Below, in pieces: positions 43,964 to 53,752 of a DNA stretch of 64,000 nucleotides. Location of the stretch: contig NZ_CP014595.1 in the NCBI RefSeq assembly GCF_001687105.1, forward strand, positions 186,001-250,000, written 5' to 3'. The DNA is from Salipiger sp. CCB-MM3. GTDB taxonomy: Bacteria; Pseudomonadota; Alphaproteobacteria; Rhodobacterales; Rhodobacteraceae. Every line of letters starts with the position of its first letter. Position 1 is the stretch's first letter. Below the pieces are notes generated by a model. The model made no database searches and was not told the origin of the DNA. It was given only the letters and a program-made list of their open reading frames with translations. A program made the position numbers and the translations under genes.

Positions 43964-44878
43964 TCACTCGGCCGCGATGGGCAGCGGCTGCAGTTCCTGC
44001 AGCACCGGATGGAACTCCTTCTGCGTTCCGGCATAGGCCAGCGTCGCACGCAGCATCCCAGCCTTGGATCCGCAGTCGAAACGGTCACCCGAGAAGCGGA
44101 AACCACACAGTCCCACCTTCTCTGCGCCAAGCGCGATGGCATCGGTCAGCTGAATCTCGCCGCCCAGACCGGCGGGCAGACCGTCCAGGTCGGCAAAGAT
44201 CGACCCGTCGAGCACGTAGCGGCCAACCACCGCCTGCAGCGACGGCGCCTTGTCGGCCTCGGGCTTTTCGACCATGCCCGACGCGCGCAGCATCTGGCCG
44301 TCGGCCTCGCCCTCGGGCACCAGAACGCCATAGGCCGAAACCTCGTCGCGCTTCACTTCCATGGTCGCAACCATGTGGCCCGGCTCTGAGGTCTCATAGG
44401 CTTCGATCATCTCGGACAGGCAGCCCTTTTCGCCGACAATCAGATCGTCGGGCAGGATCACCGCCACCGGACCCGGCAGCGCATGTTCGGCAGCGCAGAG
44501 GACCGCGTGACCAAGGCCAAGCGGCTCGGGCTGCATGACAAAGAACACCTGCTCTTCATCGGGGTTGATCGCCGCCTCATGCAGCGAGTCTGCGATCTTG
44601 TGCTTGCCGCGCTCGCGCAGCGTGTCGCAAAGGTCTTTGTCCTGATGGACGTAGCGCTCGATGGCGCTCTTGCTGGGGTGCGAGACGAAGATCATCCGCT
44701 CGATCCCGGCGGCGCGCGCCTCGTCAATGGCGAACTGCAGCAGCGGCTTGTCGAGAACGGGCAGCAGCTCTTTCGGTGTTGCCTTGGTCGCGGGCAGGAA
44801 ACGGGTCCCGAGTCCGGCAACGGGGAAAATCGCAGTTCTCACTTTGGATTTGCCGGTCTTCATATCGGGCGTGCTCAC
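43964..44878 (-). CDS. galU: UTP-glucose-1-phosphate uridylyltransferase
   Basis: GalU makes UDP-glucose from UTP and glucose 1-phosphate for cell-surface sugars. The 304-residue protein has the nucleotide loop FPVAGLGTRFLPATKATPKE with the GLGTRFLPATK signature, the DKPLLQ segment and GGEIQLTDAI near residue 235. A GTG at 44878 is the likely start because an AAAGGAG site lies eight bases before it. It is transcribed divergently from the osmolyte operon, for which it may share glucose 1-phosphate. Confidence 0.95.
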   Translation of the reverse strand: MSTPDMKTGKSKVRTAIFPVAGLGTRFLPATKATPKELLPVLDKPLLQFAIDEARAAGIERMIFVSHPSKSAIERYVHQDKDLCDTLRERGKHKIADSLHEAAINPDEEQVFFVMQPEPLGLGHAVLCAAEHALPGPVAVILPDDLIVGEKGCLSEMIEAYETSEPGHMVATMEVKRDEVSAYGVLVPEGEADGQMLRASGMVEKPEADKAPSLQAVVGRYVLDGSIFADLDGLPAGLGGEIQLTDAIALGAEKVGLCGFRFSGDRFDCGSKAGMLRATLAYAGTQKEFHPVLQELQPLPIAAE

Positions 44879-45000
44879 GTCTGGAACTCCTTTCGAGTGA
44901 CCTGATCTCGGTGATCCGCCCTCGTGACGGACCGCCAAAATATCAATGCCGTGCTAAGGCCTGTCTAATCAGCCCCGCTGCACTGCGGCGTATGGGTAAG

Positions 45001-45028
45001 AGAGTATGGCCAATTTTCCGCAGGTCAA
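45001..45028 (-). promoter_or_regulatory. Probable galU promoter
   Basis: Minus strand TTGACC (45028-45023), a 16-base spacer and TACTCT (45006-45001). Rest of the 44879-45322 gap: the EcfG promoter on the plus strand and AT-rich sequence without a gene. Confidence 0.5.
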
Positions 45029-45220
45029 ATCCGAGGCACCCGGAGATAAGCGGCGGAACGCTCAACCTCTTGTTTTCTCGAACACCACGAGCCGCCAAAT
45101 GGTTCCATGATTAAAATTTAGGCAGTAATTTCAGATCAAAACATGCGTGTTATGTCAGCGGGTTGCATCGAAAATACCTCGCAAGCGCAGAAAAATTTCG
45201 CGTCCACTGGTGTTATTCCC

Positions 45221-45246
45221 GGAACAATCGACCTAGAGTCAGCGTT
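45221..45246 (+). promoter_or_regulatory. Sigma-EcfG (general stress response) promoter match
   Basis: GGAAC (45221-45225), 17 bases, then CGTT (45243-45246) fits the alphaproteobacterial general-stress consensus GGAAC-N16/17-CGTT exactly. It lies 77 bases before the gpsA start and would control the glucosylglycerol operon. Confidence 0.72.
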
Positions 45247-45322
45247 ATCAGGACAACAGCAACGGAGAGAGCCCTCTGGGTCGCCGACGGTGCCACCACG
45301 TGGCAGCGGCCCCACATGTGTC

Positions 45323-46459
45323 ATGGACGGACAGAGCATCCCAACCCCGCCCGCGCAGCCCGACAGCCTCACCGGCCCCCGGCGCGCCACGCCCTATTCT
45401 CGCCTGACCGTGATCGGCATGGGGAGCTGGGGCACCGCCCTTGCCACCACCGCCGCCCGCGCAGGATGCGAGACACGCATCTGGGGCCGCCGCCCCGATC
45501 TTGCCAAGGCCATGGCCGAAACCGGCCAGAACCCGGACCACCTGCCCGGCATCGACCTGCCCGCAACGCTGCGTCCAACCTCTGACCTGCGCGAAGCGCT
45601 CGACAACACCGAAGCGGTTTTGCTGGTCACCCCCTCCCACACATTGCGCGACGTCGCCCGCTCGATGCGCGAGTTTCTGCCCGAGGGCGTGCCCCTCGCG
45701 CTCTGCTGCAAGGGCATCGAGCGCGGCACCGGCTATCTGCTGAGCCATGTGGTCGAGGAAGAGCTTCCCGGCCATCCCGTCGGCGCCCTTTCGGGCCCGA
45801 CCTTCGCCACGGAAACCGCGCTCGGCCATCCGACCGCCGCCACCGTGGCCTTCAACTTCACACACCATGACCGGATCGAGCCCGAGAAAGCTCCCGCCGC
45901 CCGGCTCGCGCTGACCATGCAGACCGACGCGTTCCGCCCCTATATCTCCGACGATCTGGTCGGCGTAGAGGTTGGCGGCGCGGTGAAGAACGTGATCGCC
46001 ATCGCCTGCGGTATGATGACCGGCGCTGGCTTTGCCGAAAACACCCGCGCAGCGCTGATCACCCGTGGCATGGATGAGATGAAGTTCCTTGCCGAAGCGC
46101 TTGGCGGCCGCCGCGAGACGGTGACCGGCCTTGCCGGCGCGGGCGATCTCACGCTGACCTGCTCTTCCACCACCTCGCGCAATATGGCGCTTGGCACGCA
46201 GCTTGGACGCGGCATGGCGCGCGACGAATGCTTTGACGGCAAGCCGGTCGTGGTCGAGGGCGAGGTGAACGCCGTGTCGGTGGTCGATCTGGCCCGCCGC
46301 CTCGGTGTGCGCATGCCGATCTGCGAAGCGGTCCACGCCGTTCTGCACGAGGGCGCGCCGCTCACCGCCACTTTCCAGCAGCTTTGGGCTGCCCCGATCG
46401 AGGGCGAACCCCGCGCCCTCGACCTGCTACTGCATCCCCACGAAGGAGACCCCGCATGA
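45323..46459 (+). CDS. gpsA: Glycerol-3-phosphate dehydrogenase (NAD(P)+), osmolyte-linked paralogue
   Basis: GpsA reduces dihydroxyacetone phosphate to glycerol 3-phosphate. The 378-residue protein has the cofactor loop VIGMGSWGTALA (about 30-41), the KGIERGTG segment, SGPTFA and the catalytic GGAVKNVIAIACGM block. The N-terminus carries about 28 extra residues. I start at the ATG at 45323 because the stress promoter at 45221-45246 excludes the earlier in-frame ATG at 45143. Its place before the phosphatase and GgpS genes suggests a dedicated supplier of glycerol 3-phosphate for glucosylglycerol. Confidence 0.9.
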   Translation: MDGQSIPTPPAQPDSLTGPRRATPYSRLTVIGMGSWGTALATTAARAGCETRIWGRRPDLAKAMAETGQNPDHLPGIDLPATLRPTSDLREALDNTEAVLLVTPSHTLRDVARSMREFLPEGVPLALCCKGIERGTGYLLSHVVEEELPGHPVGALSGPTFATETALGHPTAATVAFNFTHHDRIEPEKAPAARLALTMQTDAFRPYISDDLVGVEVGGAVKNVIAIACGMMTGAGFAENTRAALITRGMDEMKFLAEALGGRRETVTGLAGAGDLTLTCSSTTSRNMALGTQLGRGMARDECFDGKPVVVEGEVNAVSVVDLARRLGVRMPICEAVHAVLHEGAPLTATFQQLWAAPIEGEPRALDLLLHPHEGDPA

Positions 46460-47232
46460 GCCTCGACACCACGAAGGCCCGAGACATCGCAACCTGCCGC
46501 TTCGTGCTGGCGACCGATCTCGACGGCACCTTCCTCGGCGGCACCGATGCGGACCGGAAAACCCTCTATGACTGGATCGAGGCGAACCGCGACACTGTGG
46601 GCCTGATCTTCGTCACCGGCCGCGACCCGCGCTTCATCCGCGAGCTTTGCGACGGCGGCGTGCCGTGGCCCGAGTTCGTGGTCGGCGACGTGGGCACCAC
46701 CATCGCCGAGGTGCAGGATGGCGACATCCACCCGATCGAGCCGCTCGAAGAAGAGATCGCCGAGACATGGGGCAACGCCGGTGACACGGTGCGCGCGGCG
46801 CTCCACGGCCACCCCGGCCTGACGCTGCAGCCCACCGATTTCCGCTACCGCATCAGCTATGACCTCGATGCCGAGGCGTTCGATCCTTCGGCGCACGACA
46901 AGGTGCGCGAGATGGGCCATGACCCGCTGGTCTCGGACAACCGCTATTTCGACGTGCTGCCGCGCGGCATTTCCAAAGGGCCGTCGCTGCGCCGTCTCGT
47001 CTCGCATCTGAAGATCGAAGAGCGCCGCGTGCTTGCCGCGGGCGACACGCTCAACGATCTGTCGATGCTGCAATGCGGGCTGCCCGCCGTCGCCGTGGGC
47101 GGCGCCGAGGACGCCCTGATCAAAGAGGTCAAGGACCTGCCGCATGTCCATAAAGCGCAGCGCATCGGCGCCGCGGGCATCCTCGAGGCGATCCAGACCT
47201 TCGAAATGCACGACCTTCCGAAAGGAGCCTGA
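46456..47232 (+). CDS. HAD phosphatase, probable glucosylglycerol-phosphate phosphatase
   Basis: The 258-residue HAD-type hydrolase has motif I DLDGTFLG with nucleophile Asp (about residue 21), motif II as FVTGRD (about 54), Lys of motif III near KGPSLRR and motif IV GDTLNDLSML (about 197). It resembles sucrose-phosphate phosphatases. Its ATG overlaps the gpsA stop by four bases, and GgpS follows after three. It most likely removes the phosphate from glucosylglycerol phosphate. In some gammaproteobacteria a HAD domain is fused to GgpS; here it is separate. Confidence 0.85.
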   Translation: MSLDTTKARDIATCRFVLATDLDGTFLGGTDADRKTLYDWIEANRDTVGLIFVTGRDPRFIRELCDGGVPWPEFVVGDVGTTIAEVQDGDIHPIEPLEEEIAETWGNAGDTVRAALHGHPGLTLQPTDFRYRISYDLDAEAFDPSAHDKVREMGHDPLVSDNRYFDVLPRGISKGPSLRRLVSHLKIEERRVLAAGDTLNDLSMLQCGLPAVAVGGAEDALIKEVKDLPHVHKAQRIGAAGILEAIQTFEMHDLPKGA

Positions 47233-47235
47233 CCC

Positions 47236-48768
47236 ATGCCCAGTGATCTGGTGATCGTCTACCACCGCCAGCCCTATGAAGAGGTTGAGGTGAATGGCAA
47301 GATCGAGTTCCGTGAAAACAAAAGCCCCAACGGCATCGTCCCCACGCTGAAGAGCTTCTTCGGCTCAGTCGACAAGGCCGCGTGGGTGGCATGGAAAGAG
47401 GCCGAGGACCCCTCGAACCCCGGTTTCGACCGCGTGGTGGATATCGAGGACAGCTTTGGCAAATACACCGTCTCGCGCCTGCCGCTGACCGCCGAACAAG
47501 TGCGCAGCTTTTACCACATCACCTCGAAAGAGGCGTTCTGGCCGATCCTGCACGGGTTCAAGGAAAAGTATAACTACGACCCGGTCGACTGGCCGACCTT
47601 CCGCGAGGTGAACTGGGCCTTCGCCGAGGCCGCCGCCTCGGAGGCCGCCCATGGCGCGGCGGTCTGGGTCCACGACTACAACCTATGGCTGGTGCCCGGC
47701 TACCTGCGCCAGATGCGCCCCGACCTGCGCATCTCCTTCTATCACCACACGCCCTTCCCGGCAGCGGATATGTTCAACGTGCTGCCGTGGCGCGGCGAGA
47801 TCATCGACTCGCTGCTGGCCGCCGACGTGGTGGGCTTTCACATCCCGCGCTACGCCTCGAACTTCCTGAGCTGTGTGCGAAGCCTGCGCGACGTGGGCCA
47901 AGTGCCGCGCACCAAGGTCGCCGAAGACATGATGTCGGAAGGCTCGGCGCTGTCGGACCGCACGGTGCCGACCGAGATCCACCTCGACGACGGGCATGTG
48001 GTGCATCTTGGCGTGACCCCCGTGGGCGTGAACACCGACTACATCAAAAGCCTTGCCGAGAGCGAGGACACCGACAAGCTGGCCGCCCGCTTCCGCTCGG
48101 AGATCGGCGACGGCAAGCTGCTGCTGTCGGTCGGGCGCACCGATTACACCAAGGGCGGTGCCGATCAGCTTCTGGCGTTCGAGCGTCTGCTGGAGCGCCG
48201 CCCGGACCTGCGCGGTCAGGTGCGTCTGCTGCACGTCTCGGTGCCCGCCAACCGCAATATGACCGTCTACGAGCCGATCCAGAAAGAGCTCGAAGAGATC
48301 GCGGGCCGGATCAACGGGCGTTTCGGCAGCTTCACCTTCCAGCCCTGCGCGCTGATCTCGCGCGCCATTCCCTTCGAGGAACTGGTGGCGTGGTATCAAG
48401 TGGCCGACGTGGCGTGGATCACCCCGCTCGCCGACGGCATGAACCTTGTGTGCAAGGAATATGTCGCCTCGCGCAAGGATGGTGACGGCGTACTGGTGCT
48501 GTCGGAATTCGCCGGCGCCGCGGTGGAGCTTGGCGCGGCAGTGCTGACCAACCCCTGGTCGACGCGCGCCATGGATTTCGCCATCGATCTGGCCATCGAC
48601 ATGCCCGAGGAAGAGCGCCGTGCCCGGATCGCGCTGCTGCGAAGCGCGGTGGAAAAGCGCGACACCAACCATTGGGCCAGCGACCAGCTTGCGCTTCTGT
48701 CGCCGAAGGATTTCGGCAAGCAGGACGAGGACGCCGCTCCGGTCGGCGGCGAGACTGAAGACGCCTGA
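47236..48768 (+). CDS. ggpS: Glucosylglycerol-phosphate synthase (GT20)
   Basis: GgpS transfers glucose from a nucleotide sugar (ADP-glucose in cyanobacteria) to glycerol 3-phosphate, giving the precursor of the compatible solute glucosylglycerol. The 510-residue GT20 protein strongly resembles cyanobacterial GgpS: LVIVYHRQPYEEV at the start, KSPNGIVPTLKSFF (29-42), LTAEQVRSFYHITSKEAFWP (84-103), WVHDYNLW (144-151), HHTPFP (170-175) and GFHIPRY (200-206). These segments differ from trehalose-phosphate synthase OtsA. An AAAGGAG site precedes the ATG. A terminator follows. Confidence 0.92.
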   Translation: MPSDLVIVYHRQPYEEVEVNGKIEFRENKSPNGIVPTLKSFFGSVDKAAWVAWKEAEDPSNPGFDRVVDIEDSFGKYTVSRLPLTAEQVRSFYHITSKEAFWPILHGFKEKYNYDPVDWPTFREVNWAFAEAAASEAAHGAAVWVHDYNLWLVPGYLRQMRPDLRISFYHHTPFPAADMFNVLPWRGEIIDSLLAADVVGFHIPRYASNFLSCVRSLRDVGQVPRTKVAEDMMSEGSALSDRTVPTEIHLDDGHVVHLGVTPVGVNTDYIKSLAESEDTDKLAARFRSEIGDGKLLLSVGRTDYTKGGADQLLAFERLLERRPDLRGQVRLLHVSVPANRNMTVYEPIQKELEEIAGRINGRFGSFTFQPCALISRAIPFEELVAWYQVADVAWITPLADGMNLVCKEYVASRKDGDGVLVLSEFAGAAVELGAAVLTNPWSTRAMDFAIDLAIDMPEEERRARIALLRSAVEKRDTNHWASDQLALLSPKDFGKQDEDAAPVGGETEDA

Positions 48769-48792
48769 GCGCAAGGCATCGACACAGACAGG

Positions 48793-48830
48793 AAAGGCCC
48801 GCCCGCATCCGCGCGGCGGGCCTTTCTTAT
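48793..48830 (+). terminator. Intrinsic terminator of the osmolyte operon
   Basis: Stem AAAGGCCCGCC / GGCGGGCCTTT, then CTTAT, 25 bases after the ggpS stop. Confidence 0.85.
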
Positions 48831-48906
48831 CGCCCGGCTGCGATTGCAGCTGCGAGCGCACCAGCCCATAACACTCCAGCAGAAGATGTCGCTCAGGAGG
48901 GCGCGT

Positions 48907-49350
48907 ATGAACATCGCCCTAGAGCCCGCCATCGCTGACGACGCCGATACCCTTGCCGCGCTGCGCGTCGCGGCAATGCGCCCAAGCCTCGAGGCGCTGG
49001 GGCGTTTCGATCCCGACCGCGCGCGAAACAGGTTCCTTGACAGCTATACGCCTGAGGACACGACCGTGCTGCGCTGCGACGGCGCGCTCGCGGGCTTTAT
49101 GGTTCAGCGCCATCGGCCCGAGGATCTCTATCTCGATCACCTCTACATCGCGCCAGAATTTCAGGGGCGCGGGCTCGGCGACCGACTCCTCTCCGCCGCG
49201 ATGGAGCGGGCGCAAAGCGGCGGCCTGCCGATCCGGCTCATCGCCCTCGTTGGAAGCCCAGCCAATGGGTTCTACCGCTCCCGCGGCTTCGTCCCAGGCC
49301 CCGACGACGGAATCGACGTCTCCTATCTCTGGCAGCCGCGGCCCGCGTGA
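48907..49350 (+). CDS. GNAT family N-acetyltransferase
   Basis: The 147-residue protein has the GNAT fold: the acetyl-CoA loop in APEFQGRGLGDRLLSAA (about 84-100, Q-x-x-G-x-G type) preceded by the strand LYLDHLYI, and the C-terminal GFYRSRGF block. Substrate unknown. The ATG at 48907 follows a strong CAGGAGGG site; earlier in-frame starts lie in or near the preceding terminator. It stands alone and converges with the DUF4174 gene. Confidence 0.85.
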   Translation: MNIALEPAIADDADTLAALRVAAMRPSLEALGRFDPDRARNRFLDSYTPEDTTVLRCDGALAGFMVQRHRPEDLYLDHLYIAPEFQGRGLGDRLLSAAMERAQSGGLPIRLIALVGSPANGFYRSRGFVPGPDDGIDVSYLWQPRPA

Positions 49351-49368
49351 GCCACGGCGCTAGGGGTC

Positions 49369-49809
49369 TCAGTCGTTCGTTTCGTTCCGCCGCATCGGCA
49401 TCCGGTCGATCGCCGCGAAAAGCTGCTCGGGGGACAGCACCGCGTCTTCTTCCAGCTTCACGCCGCCGTCCTTGCCGACCAGCACCAGCTTAAAGCCGCC
49501 GGGCGAGAACCCCTGCCGCAGCGGGCTCGGCTGATCCGGCTGCAGGTCGCTGAGCACCACGATATCGCGGTCGCGCAGTTCCGCCTCGGCCTGACGGAAG
49601 AGCGCCATCTGCTGGCTGTAGGTCTCATCGCTTTCGGACGGCGCGAAGAGCAGCACCGGGCGCTTGTCCCAGCGCATGTCCTGCAGGTCGCGCTGCTCTG
49701 CGGGAAGCGGGCGGAAAATCTCGCCAGCGGCCTGACCGGCGATTGGAGCGGCAAGCGTGGCTGCGGCGGCGAGGCCGACCGCGGTGAGGGGGAATGGGCG
49801 TCGAAGCAT
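49369..49809 (-). CDS. DUF4174 domain secreted protein
   Basis: The 146-residue protein has a signal peptide (about 1-28, cleavage near GQAA) and a thioredoxin-like domain of the DUF4174 family. The domain includes LQDMRWDKRPVLLFAPSE (about 44-61) and GGFKLVLVGKDGGVKLEE. It has no C-x2-C pair, so redox activity is unlikely. Many alphaproteobacteria carry one or more copies; function unknown. The ATG at 49809 has an AAGGAG site. Confidence 0.82.
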   Translation of the reverse strand: MLRRPFPLTAVGLAAAATLAAPIAGQAAGEIFRPLPAEQRDLQDMRWDKRPVLLFAPSESDETYSQQMALFRQAEAELRDRDIVVLSDLQPDQPSPLRQGFSPGGFKLVLVGKDGGVKLEEDAVLSPEQLFAAIDRMPMRRNETND

Positions 49810-49925
49810 CTGCAATCTCCTTGAGGGTTACAAGGACTACGCAGAAGGTGCGGCTCCGGATCTCTCACAATTTCCGCGTTGGCCGAAATTGGCCGAACCG
49901 CGCAGCGATTTGTCGCTGCACGTCC

Positions 49926-49961
49926 CCAAAAGCAAAAAGGCGGCCCCGAAGGACCGCCTTT
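49926..49961 (-). terminator. Intrinsic terminator after class II DAHP synthase
   Basis: AAAGGCGG / CCGCCTTT stem with inner pairs and TTTTTGCTTTT on the minus strand, 24 bases after the stop. Confidence 0.85.
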
Positions 49962-49984
49962 CTCAATTCTCAGGATGCGCTGGC

Positions 49985-51355
49985 TCAGGCCGAGGCAACA
50001 TCCGCCGATTTGTCGCGCAGCGCGGTCAGTTCCTCGGCGACGAGGAAGGCCAGTTCCAGCGACTGCGAGGCGTTGAGACGCGGATCGCAAGCGGTGTGGT
50101 AGCGGTCCGACAGGTTCTCGTCGGACACGGCGTAAAGGCCACCGGTGCATTCGGTCACATCCTGACCGGTCATCTCGAAATGCACGCCGCCGGGCACGGT
50201 GCCCTCGTCGCGGTGCACGGCGAAGAACTCGCGCACCTCGCGCAGCACCGAGTCGAACGGGCGCGTCTTGTAGCCCGAGGCCGACTTGATGGTATTGCCG
50301 TGCATCGGATCGCAGGTCCAGACGACATTGGCGCCCATTTCCTTCACGGTTTTCACCAGACGCGGCAGGTGATCGCCCACATTGCCTGCACCGAAGCGCG
50401 AGATCAGCGTCAGCCGGCCCGCTTCGTTCTCGGGGTTCAACTTCTCGATCAGCACCTTGAGATCTTCGGTGGTCATCGAGGGGCCGCACTTGAGGCCGAT
50501 CGGGTTCATCACGCCGCGGGCAAATTCCACGTGCGCGCCATCGGGCTGGCGGGTGCGGTCGCCGATCCAGATCATGTGGCCCGAGCCCGCGAGCCATTTG
50601 CCCGAGGTCGAGTCGATGCGGGTCAGCGCCTCTTCATACTCCAGCAGCAGCGACTCGTGGCTGGTGTAGAAGTTCACCTGATGCAGCGCCGCCGAACGGT
50701 TGCTGTCGACACCAGCGGCCTTCATGAAGTCCAGCGTGTCCGAGATGCGGTTCGCCATGTCGCGGTAGCGCGTGGCTTTCTCGCCCTCGACGAAGCCGAG
50801 CGTCCACTGGTGCACCTGATGCACGTCGGCATAGCCGCCGGTCGAGAAGGCGCGGATCAGGTTCAGCGTCGCCGCCGCCTGCGTGTAGGCCTGCAGCATC
50901 TTGCGCGGATCGGGCTTGCGCGCTTCGGGGGTGAAGGCCAGCTCGTTGATGATGTCGCCGCGGAAGCTCGGCAGTTCGACGCCATCCACGGTTTCCGTGG
51001 GGGCCGAACGCGGCTTGGCGAACTGACCGGCCATCCGGCCCACTTTCACCACCGGCACCTTGGCGCCATAGGTGAGCACCATCGCCATCTGCAGCATCAC
51101 CTTGAAGGTGTCGCGGATGGAATTGGCCGAGAACTGATCGAAGGCTTCGGCGCAGTCACCGCCCTGCAGCAGGAACGCCTCGCCGCGCGACGCTTTGCCC
51201 AGCTCTTCGCGCAGGCGACGGGCCTCGCCCGCAAAAACCAGCGGTGGATACTTCGAAAGCTGAGCCTCGACAGCGTTCAGTTCTGCCTGATCTTGATAAT
51301 CCGGCATCTGAATCCGCGGTTTGGTTCTCCAGCTCGATTTGCTCCACTCGGTCAT
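49985..51355 (-). CDS. 3-deoxy-7-phosphoheptulonate synthase, class II
   Basis: This enzyme joins phosphoenolpyruvate and erythrose 4-phosphate in the first shikimate-pathway step. The 456-residue protein belongs to the plant/mycobacterial class II group, with [11 protein letters not shown] (about 76-86) containing the metal-binding Cys and KCGPSMT near residue 295. [10 protein letters not shown] (about 355) and the metal-binding Asp/Glu near the end are also seen. It is unrelated to E. coli AroG/F/H. The ATG at 51355 has a GGGAGAG site. aroQ elsewhere in the window serves the same pathway. Confidence 0.95.
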   Translation of the reverse strand: MTEWSKSSWRTKPRIQMPDYQDQAELNAVEAQLSKYPPLVFAGEARRLREELGKASRGEAFLLQGGDCAEAFDQFSANSIRDTFKVMLQMAMVLTYGAKVPVVKVGRMAGQFAKPRSAPTETVDGVELPSFRGDIINELAFTPEARKPDPRKMLQAYTQAAATLNLIRAFSTGGYADVHQVHQWTLGFVEGEKATRYRDMANRISDTLDFMKAAGVDSNRSAALHQVNFYTSHESLLLEYEEALTRIDSTSGKWLAGSGHMIWIGDRTRQPDGAHVEFARGVMNPIGLKCGPSMTTEDLKVLIEKLNPENEAGRLTLISRFGAGNVGDHLPRLVKTVKEMGANVVWTCDPMHGNTIKSASGYKTRPFDSVLREVREFFAVHRDEGTVPGGVHFEMTGQDVTECTGGLYAVSDENLSDRYHTACDPRLNASQSLELAFLVAEELTALRDKSADVASA

Positions 51356-51612
51356 GGCTCTCTCCCGACGACACTCCGTTAGCGTAAACGTTCCTTGAAA
51401 CGTGGATCGCGTATAGCGAACCAAATGCGGCAATGCCACAGCTAATACACGCAGCGTCAAGGACGCCACGTCATAGCCCTGCGCATAGCGAAGCGGCAAA
51501 TGTCCCGCGAAACCTCTGTCATCAAAACGACATGTCTTGACGCAGATTGGCTTTCCTGACCATGTGACCCCGCCTGCCCCTGCGCAGCAGGTAACCAGCA
51601 AGGATCCGCGCG

Positions 51613-52617
51613 ATGCCCGACCCGCGAGTGCCCGCCGCACCAGCCAGCCTGCAGAAGCCGCGCCGCTTCACCTTTGTTTTGCTGGAGCAATTCACGCTTC
51701 TGAGCTTTTCCGCCGCGATCGAGGCTTTGCGCATCGCCAATCGCATGTCAGGTCAGACGCTCTACGAATGGAGCCTTGCAGGTGCCGATGGCGATACGGT
51801 GCGTTGCTCGGCGGGGCCGGAGTTCAAGGTTGCCTCCGAACTGCCCGAATTGGGCCGGGACGATACGATCTTGGTCTGCGGCGGTATCGACGTGCATCTG
51901 GCCACCTCCCGCAAGCTGCTGAACTGGCTGCGCCGCGAGGCGCGGCGCTGTCAGGCAGTTGGCGGGCTGTGCACCGCCAGTTGGACGCTGGCCAAGGCCG
52001 GGCTGCTCGACGGCAAGCGCGCGACGATTCACTGGGAGAACCACGACGGCTTCGCCGAGGAATTCGAAGAGGTGGAACTGTCAAAGCGGATCTATGTGAT
52101 CGACGGCAACCGCATGACGGCGGCGGGCGGCACCGCCTCGATCGACCTGATGCTGAAGATCATCGCCGACGATCACGGTGCCGATCTCGCCAATGCCGTC
52201 GCCGACCAAATCATCTACAGCTCGATCCGCACCGATCAGGACAGCCAGCGGCTTTCGGTGCCCACCCGCATCGGCGTGCGCCACCCCAAGCTCAGTCAGG
52301 TCATCCACCGTATGGAGGCCAATATCGAAGAGCCGATCAGCCCTGCGGTGCTGGCCAAGGAAGTGGGCATGTCCACCCGCCAGCTTGAACGGCTGTTCCG
52401 GCGCTACCTTAACCGCTCGCCCAAGCGCTACTACATGGAACTGCGCCTGCAGAAGGCGCGCAACCTGCTGATGCAGACCGACATGAGCGTGATCAACGTC
52501 GCGCTGGCCTGCGGTTTTGCCAGCCCTTCGCATTTCTCCAAATGCTACCGGGCGCATTACCAGACCACGCCCTACCGCGAGCGCGGCACCCAAGGCACGG
52601 TGCGGGCCGAGGACTAA
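51613..52617 (+). CDS. GlxA family AraC-type transcriptional regulator
   Basis: The 334-residue protein has an N-terminal DJ-1/PfpI-like domain (about 18-190) with [27 protein letters not shown] and a C-terminal AraC helix-turn-helix pair (about 225-325). The AraC part includes [20 protein letters not shown] and [17 protein letters not shown]. Relatives such as GbdR and CdhR activate glycine betaine and carnitine catabolism genes, but no such genes lie here. The ATG follows AAGGAT. Inducer unknown. It converges with the sugar dehydrogenase gene. Confidence 0.88.
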   Translation: MPDPRVPAAPASLQKPRRFTFVLLEQFTLLSFSAAIEALRIANRMSGQTLYEWSLAGADGDTVRCSAGPEFKVASELPELGRDDTILVCGGIDVHLATSRKLLNWLRREARRCQAVGGLCTASWTLAKAGLLDGKRATIHWENHDGFAEEFEEVELSKRIYVIDGNRMTAAGGTASIDLMLKIIADDHGADLANAVADQIIYSSIRTDQDSQRLSVPTRIGVRHPKLSQVIHRMEANIEEPISPAVLAKEVGMSTRQLERLFRRYLNRSPKRYYMELRLQKARNLLMQTDMSVINVALACGFASPSHFSKCYRAHYQTTPYRERGTQGTVRAED

Positions 52618-52621
52618 CGGC

Positions 52622-53752
52622 TCAGCCGTCCTCGCCCGCTCCCGTCTGTGGCGTCATCCGGTAGAGCGTGCCGTCGATCTCGGACAGGAACCAGATCGCG
52701 CCGTCCGGCCCCTGATCCACGTCGCGCACCCGGCCCGTCTCCGGCGCTTCGATCCGCTCGACCTCGCGCAGCGGCTCCCCCGAGAGCCGCGAGATGAAAT
52801 CGAACTTCAGCGAACCGACCAGCGCGTCGCCGTCCCATGCCGGCACGGCGCTGTCCTCAAGGAACACCATGCCCGAGGGCGCAATCGACGGGTCCCAGTA
52901 GAACACCGGCTGGGTCAGCCCCGGCTTTTCGGTACCCTCGCCGATCTTCGCGCCGGAATAATGCGTGCCATAAGAGATCACCGGCCAGCCGTAGTTGCCC
53001 GCGCGCTCGATCAGATTGACCTCGTCGCCGCCCTTGGCGCCATGCTCGGCCACCCACAGCCGCCCTTCGGCATCCATCGCCGCGCCCTGCGGGTTGCGGT
53101 GCCCAAAGCTCCAGATCGCCGCCTGCGCCCCGGCGGTGCCAATGAACGGGTTGTCCTGCGGGACAGAGCCGTCGCGCCCGATGCGCAACACCGATCCATT
53201 GTGGCGCGACAGGTCCTGCGCCGCCGCCGCCTCGCCCAGCTCGCCAACCGTGACAAAGAGCGTGTCGTCCGGCCCCTCGACCAGACGCGAGCCGAAATGC
53301 CGCCCGCTGGAATTGCCCTGCGTCATCTCAAAGATCAGCTGCACGTCCTGCAGCGCCGTGCCCGCCTCGGGAAGCACCGCGCGCAGCACCGCCGTGCCCG
53401 CGCCGCCGTCCTCCTGCGGCTTGGCATAGGTCATGAAGATCTCGCGGCTCTGCGCAAAATCCTCGGGCACCAGGACATCGAGCAACCCGCCCTGACCCCT
53501 GTCGGCGACCTCTGGCAGGCCCGAAAGGGGCTCGGCCCGCCCCTCCTTGACGCGCAGCAGAACACCCGCCTTCTCGCTGATCAGCACGCCGCCGCCGGGC
53601 AGGAAATCGAACCCCCACGGCATCTCGAGCCCGTCGACAACCGGCGTGATCCGCATTTCACCCGCGCTGGTCTCCAGCGCCAAAGCCGGTCCGCCCGCTA
53701 AGGCAATCATCACGCTCAGCGTGCTCGAAAAAGTGATGAAGCGGTCTCGCAT
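52622..53752 (-). CDS. PQQ-dependent sugar dehydrogenase family (YliI/GDH-B type), periplasmic
   Basis: The 376-residue protein has a signal peptide (about 1-26, cleavage near ALA-LE) and a six-bladed beta propeller of the soluble PQQ glucose/sorbosone dehydrogenase family. It has PWGFDFLPGGGVLISE near the start, the catalytic-type GNSSGRHFGSRL (His near residue 150), GHRNPQGAA, AEHGAKGGDEVN and DVDQGPDG. It may oxidise aldoses or other sugars; many homologues have unclear activity. The ATG at 53752 has an AGGAGG site. No PQQ synthesis genes are near. Confidence 0.88.
   Translation of the reverse strand: MRDRFITFSSTLSVMIALAGGPALALETSAGEMRITPVVDGLEMPWGFDFLPGGGVLISEKAGVLLRVKEGRAEPLSGLPEVADRGQGGLLDVLVPEDFAQSREIFMTYAKPQEDGGAGTAVLRAVLPEAGTALQDVQLIFEMTQGNSSGRHFGSRLVEGPDDTLFVTVGELGEAAAAQDLSRHNGSVLRIGRDGSVPQDNPFIGTAGAQAAIWSFGHRNPQGAAMDAEGRLWVAEHGAKGGDEVNLIERAGNYGWPVISYGTHYSGAKIGEGTEKPGLTQPVFYWDPSIAPSGMVFLEDSAVPAWDGDALVGSLKFDFISRLSGEPLREVERIEAPETGRVRDVDQGPDGAIWFLSEIDGTLYRMTPQTGAGEDG

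Noticed and set aside
45143..45322. N-terminal extension of gpsA from an ATG at 45143
   Set aside because: It would add 60 residues with no GpsA similarity, and the sigma-EcfG promoter match lies inside it, so translation most likely starts at 45323.
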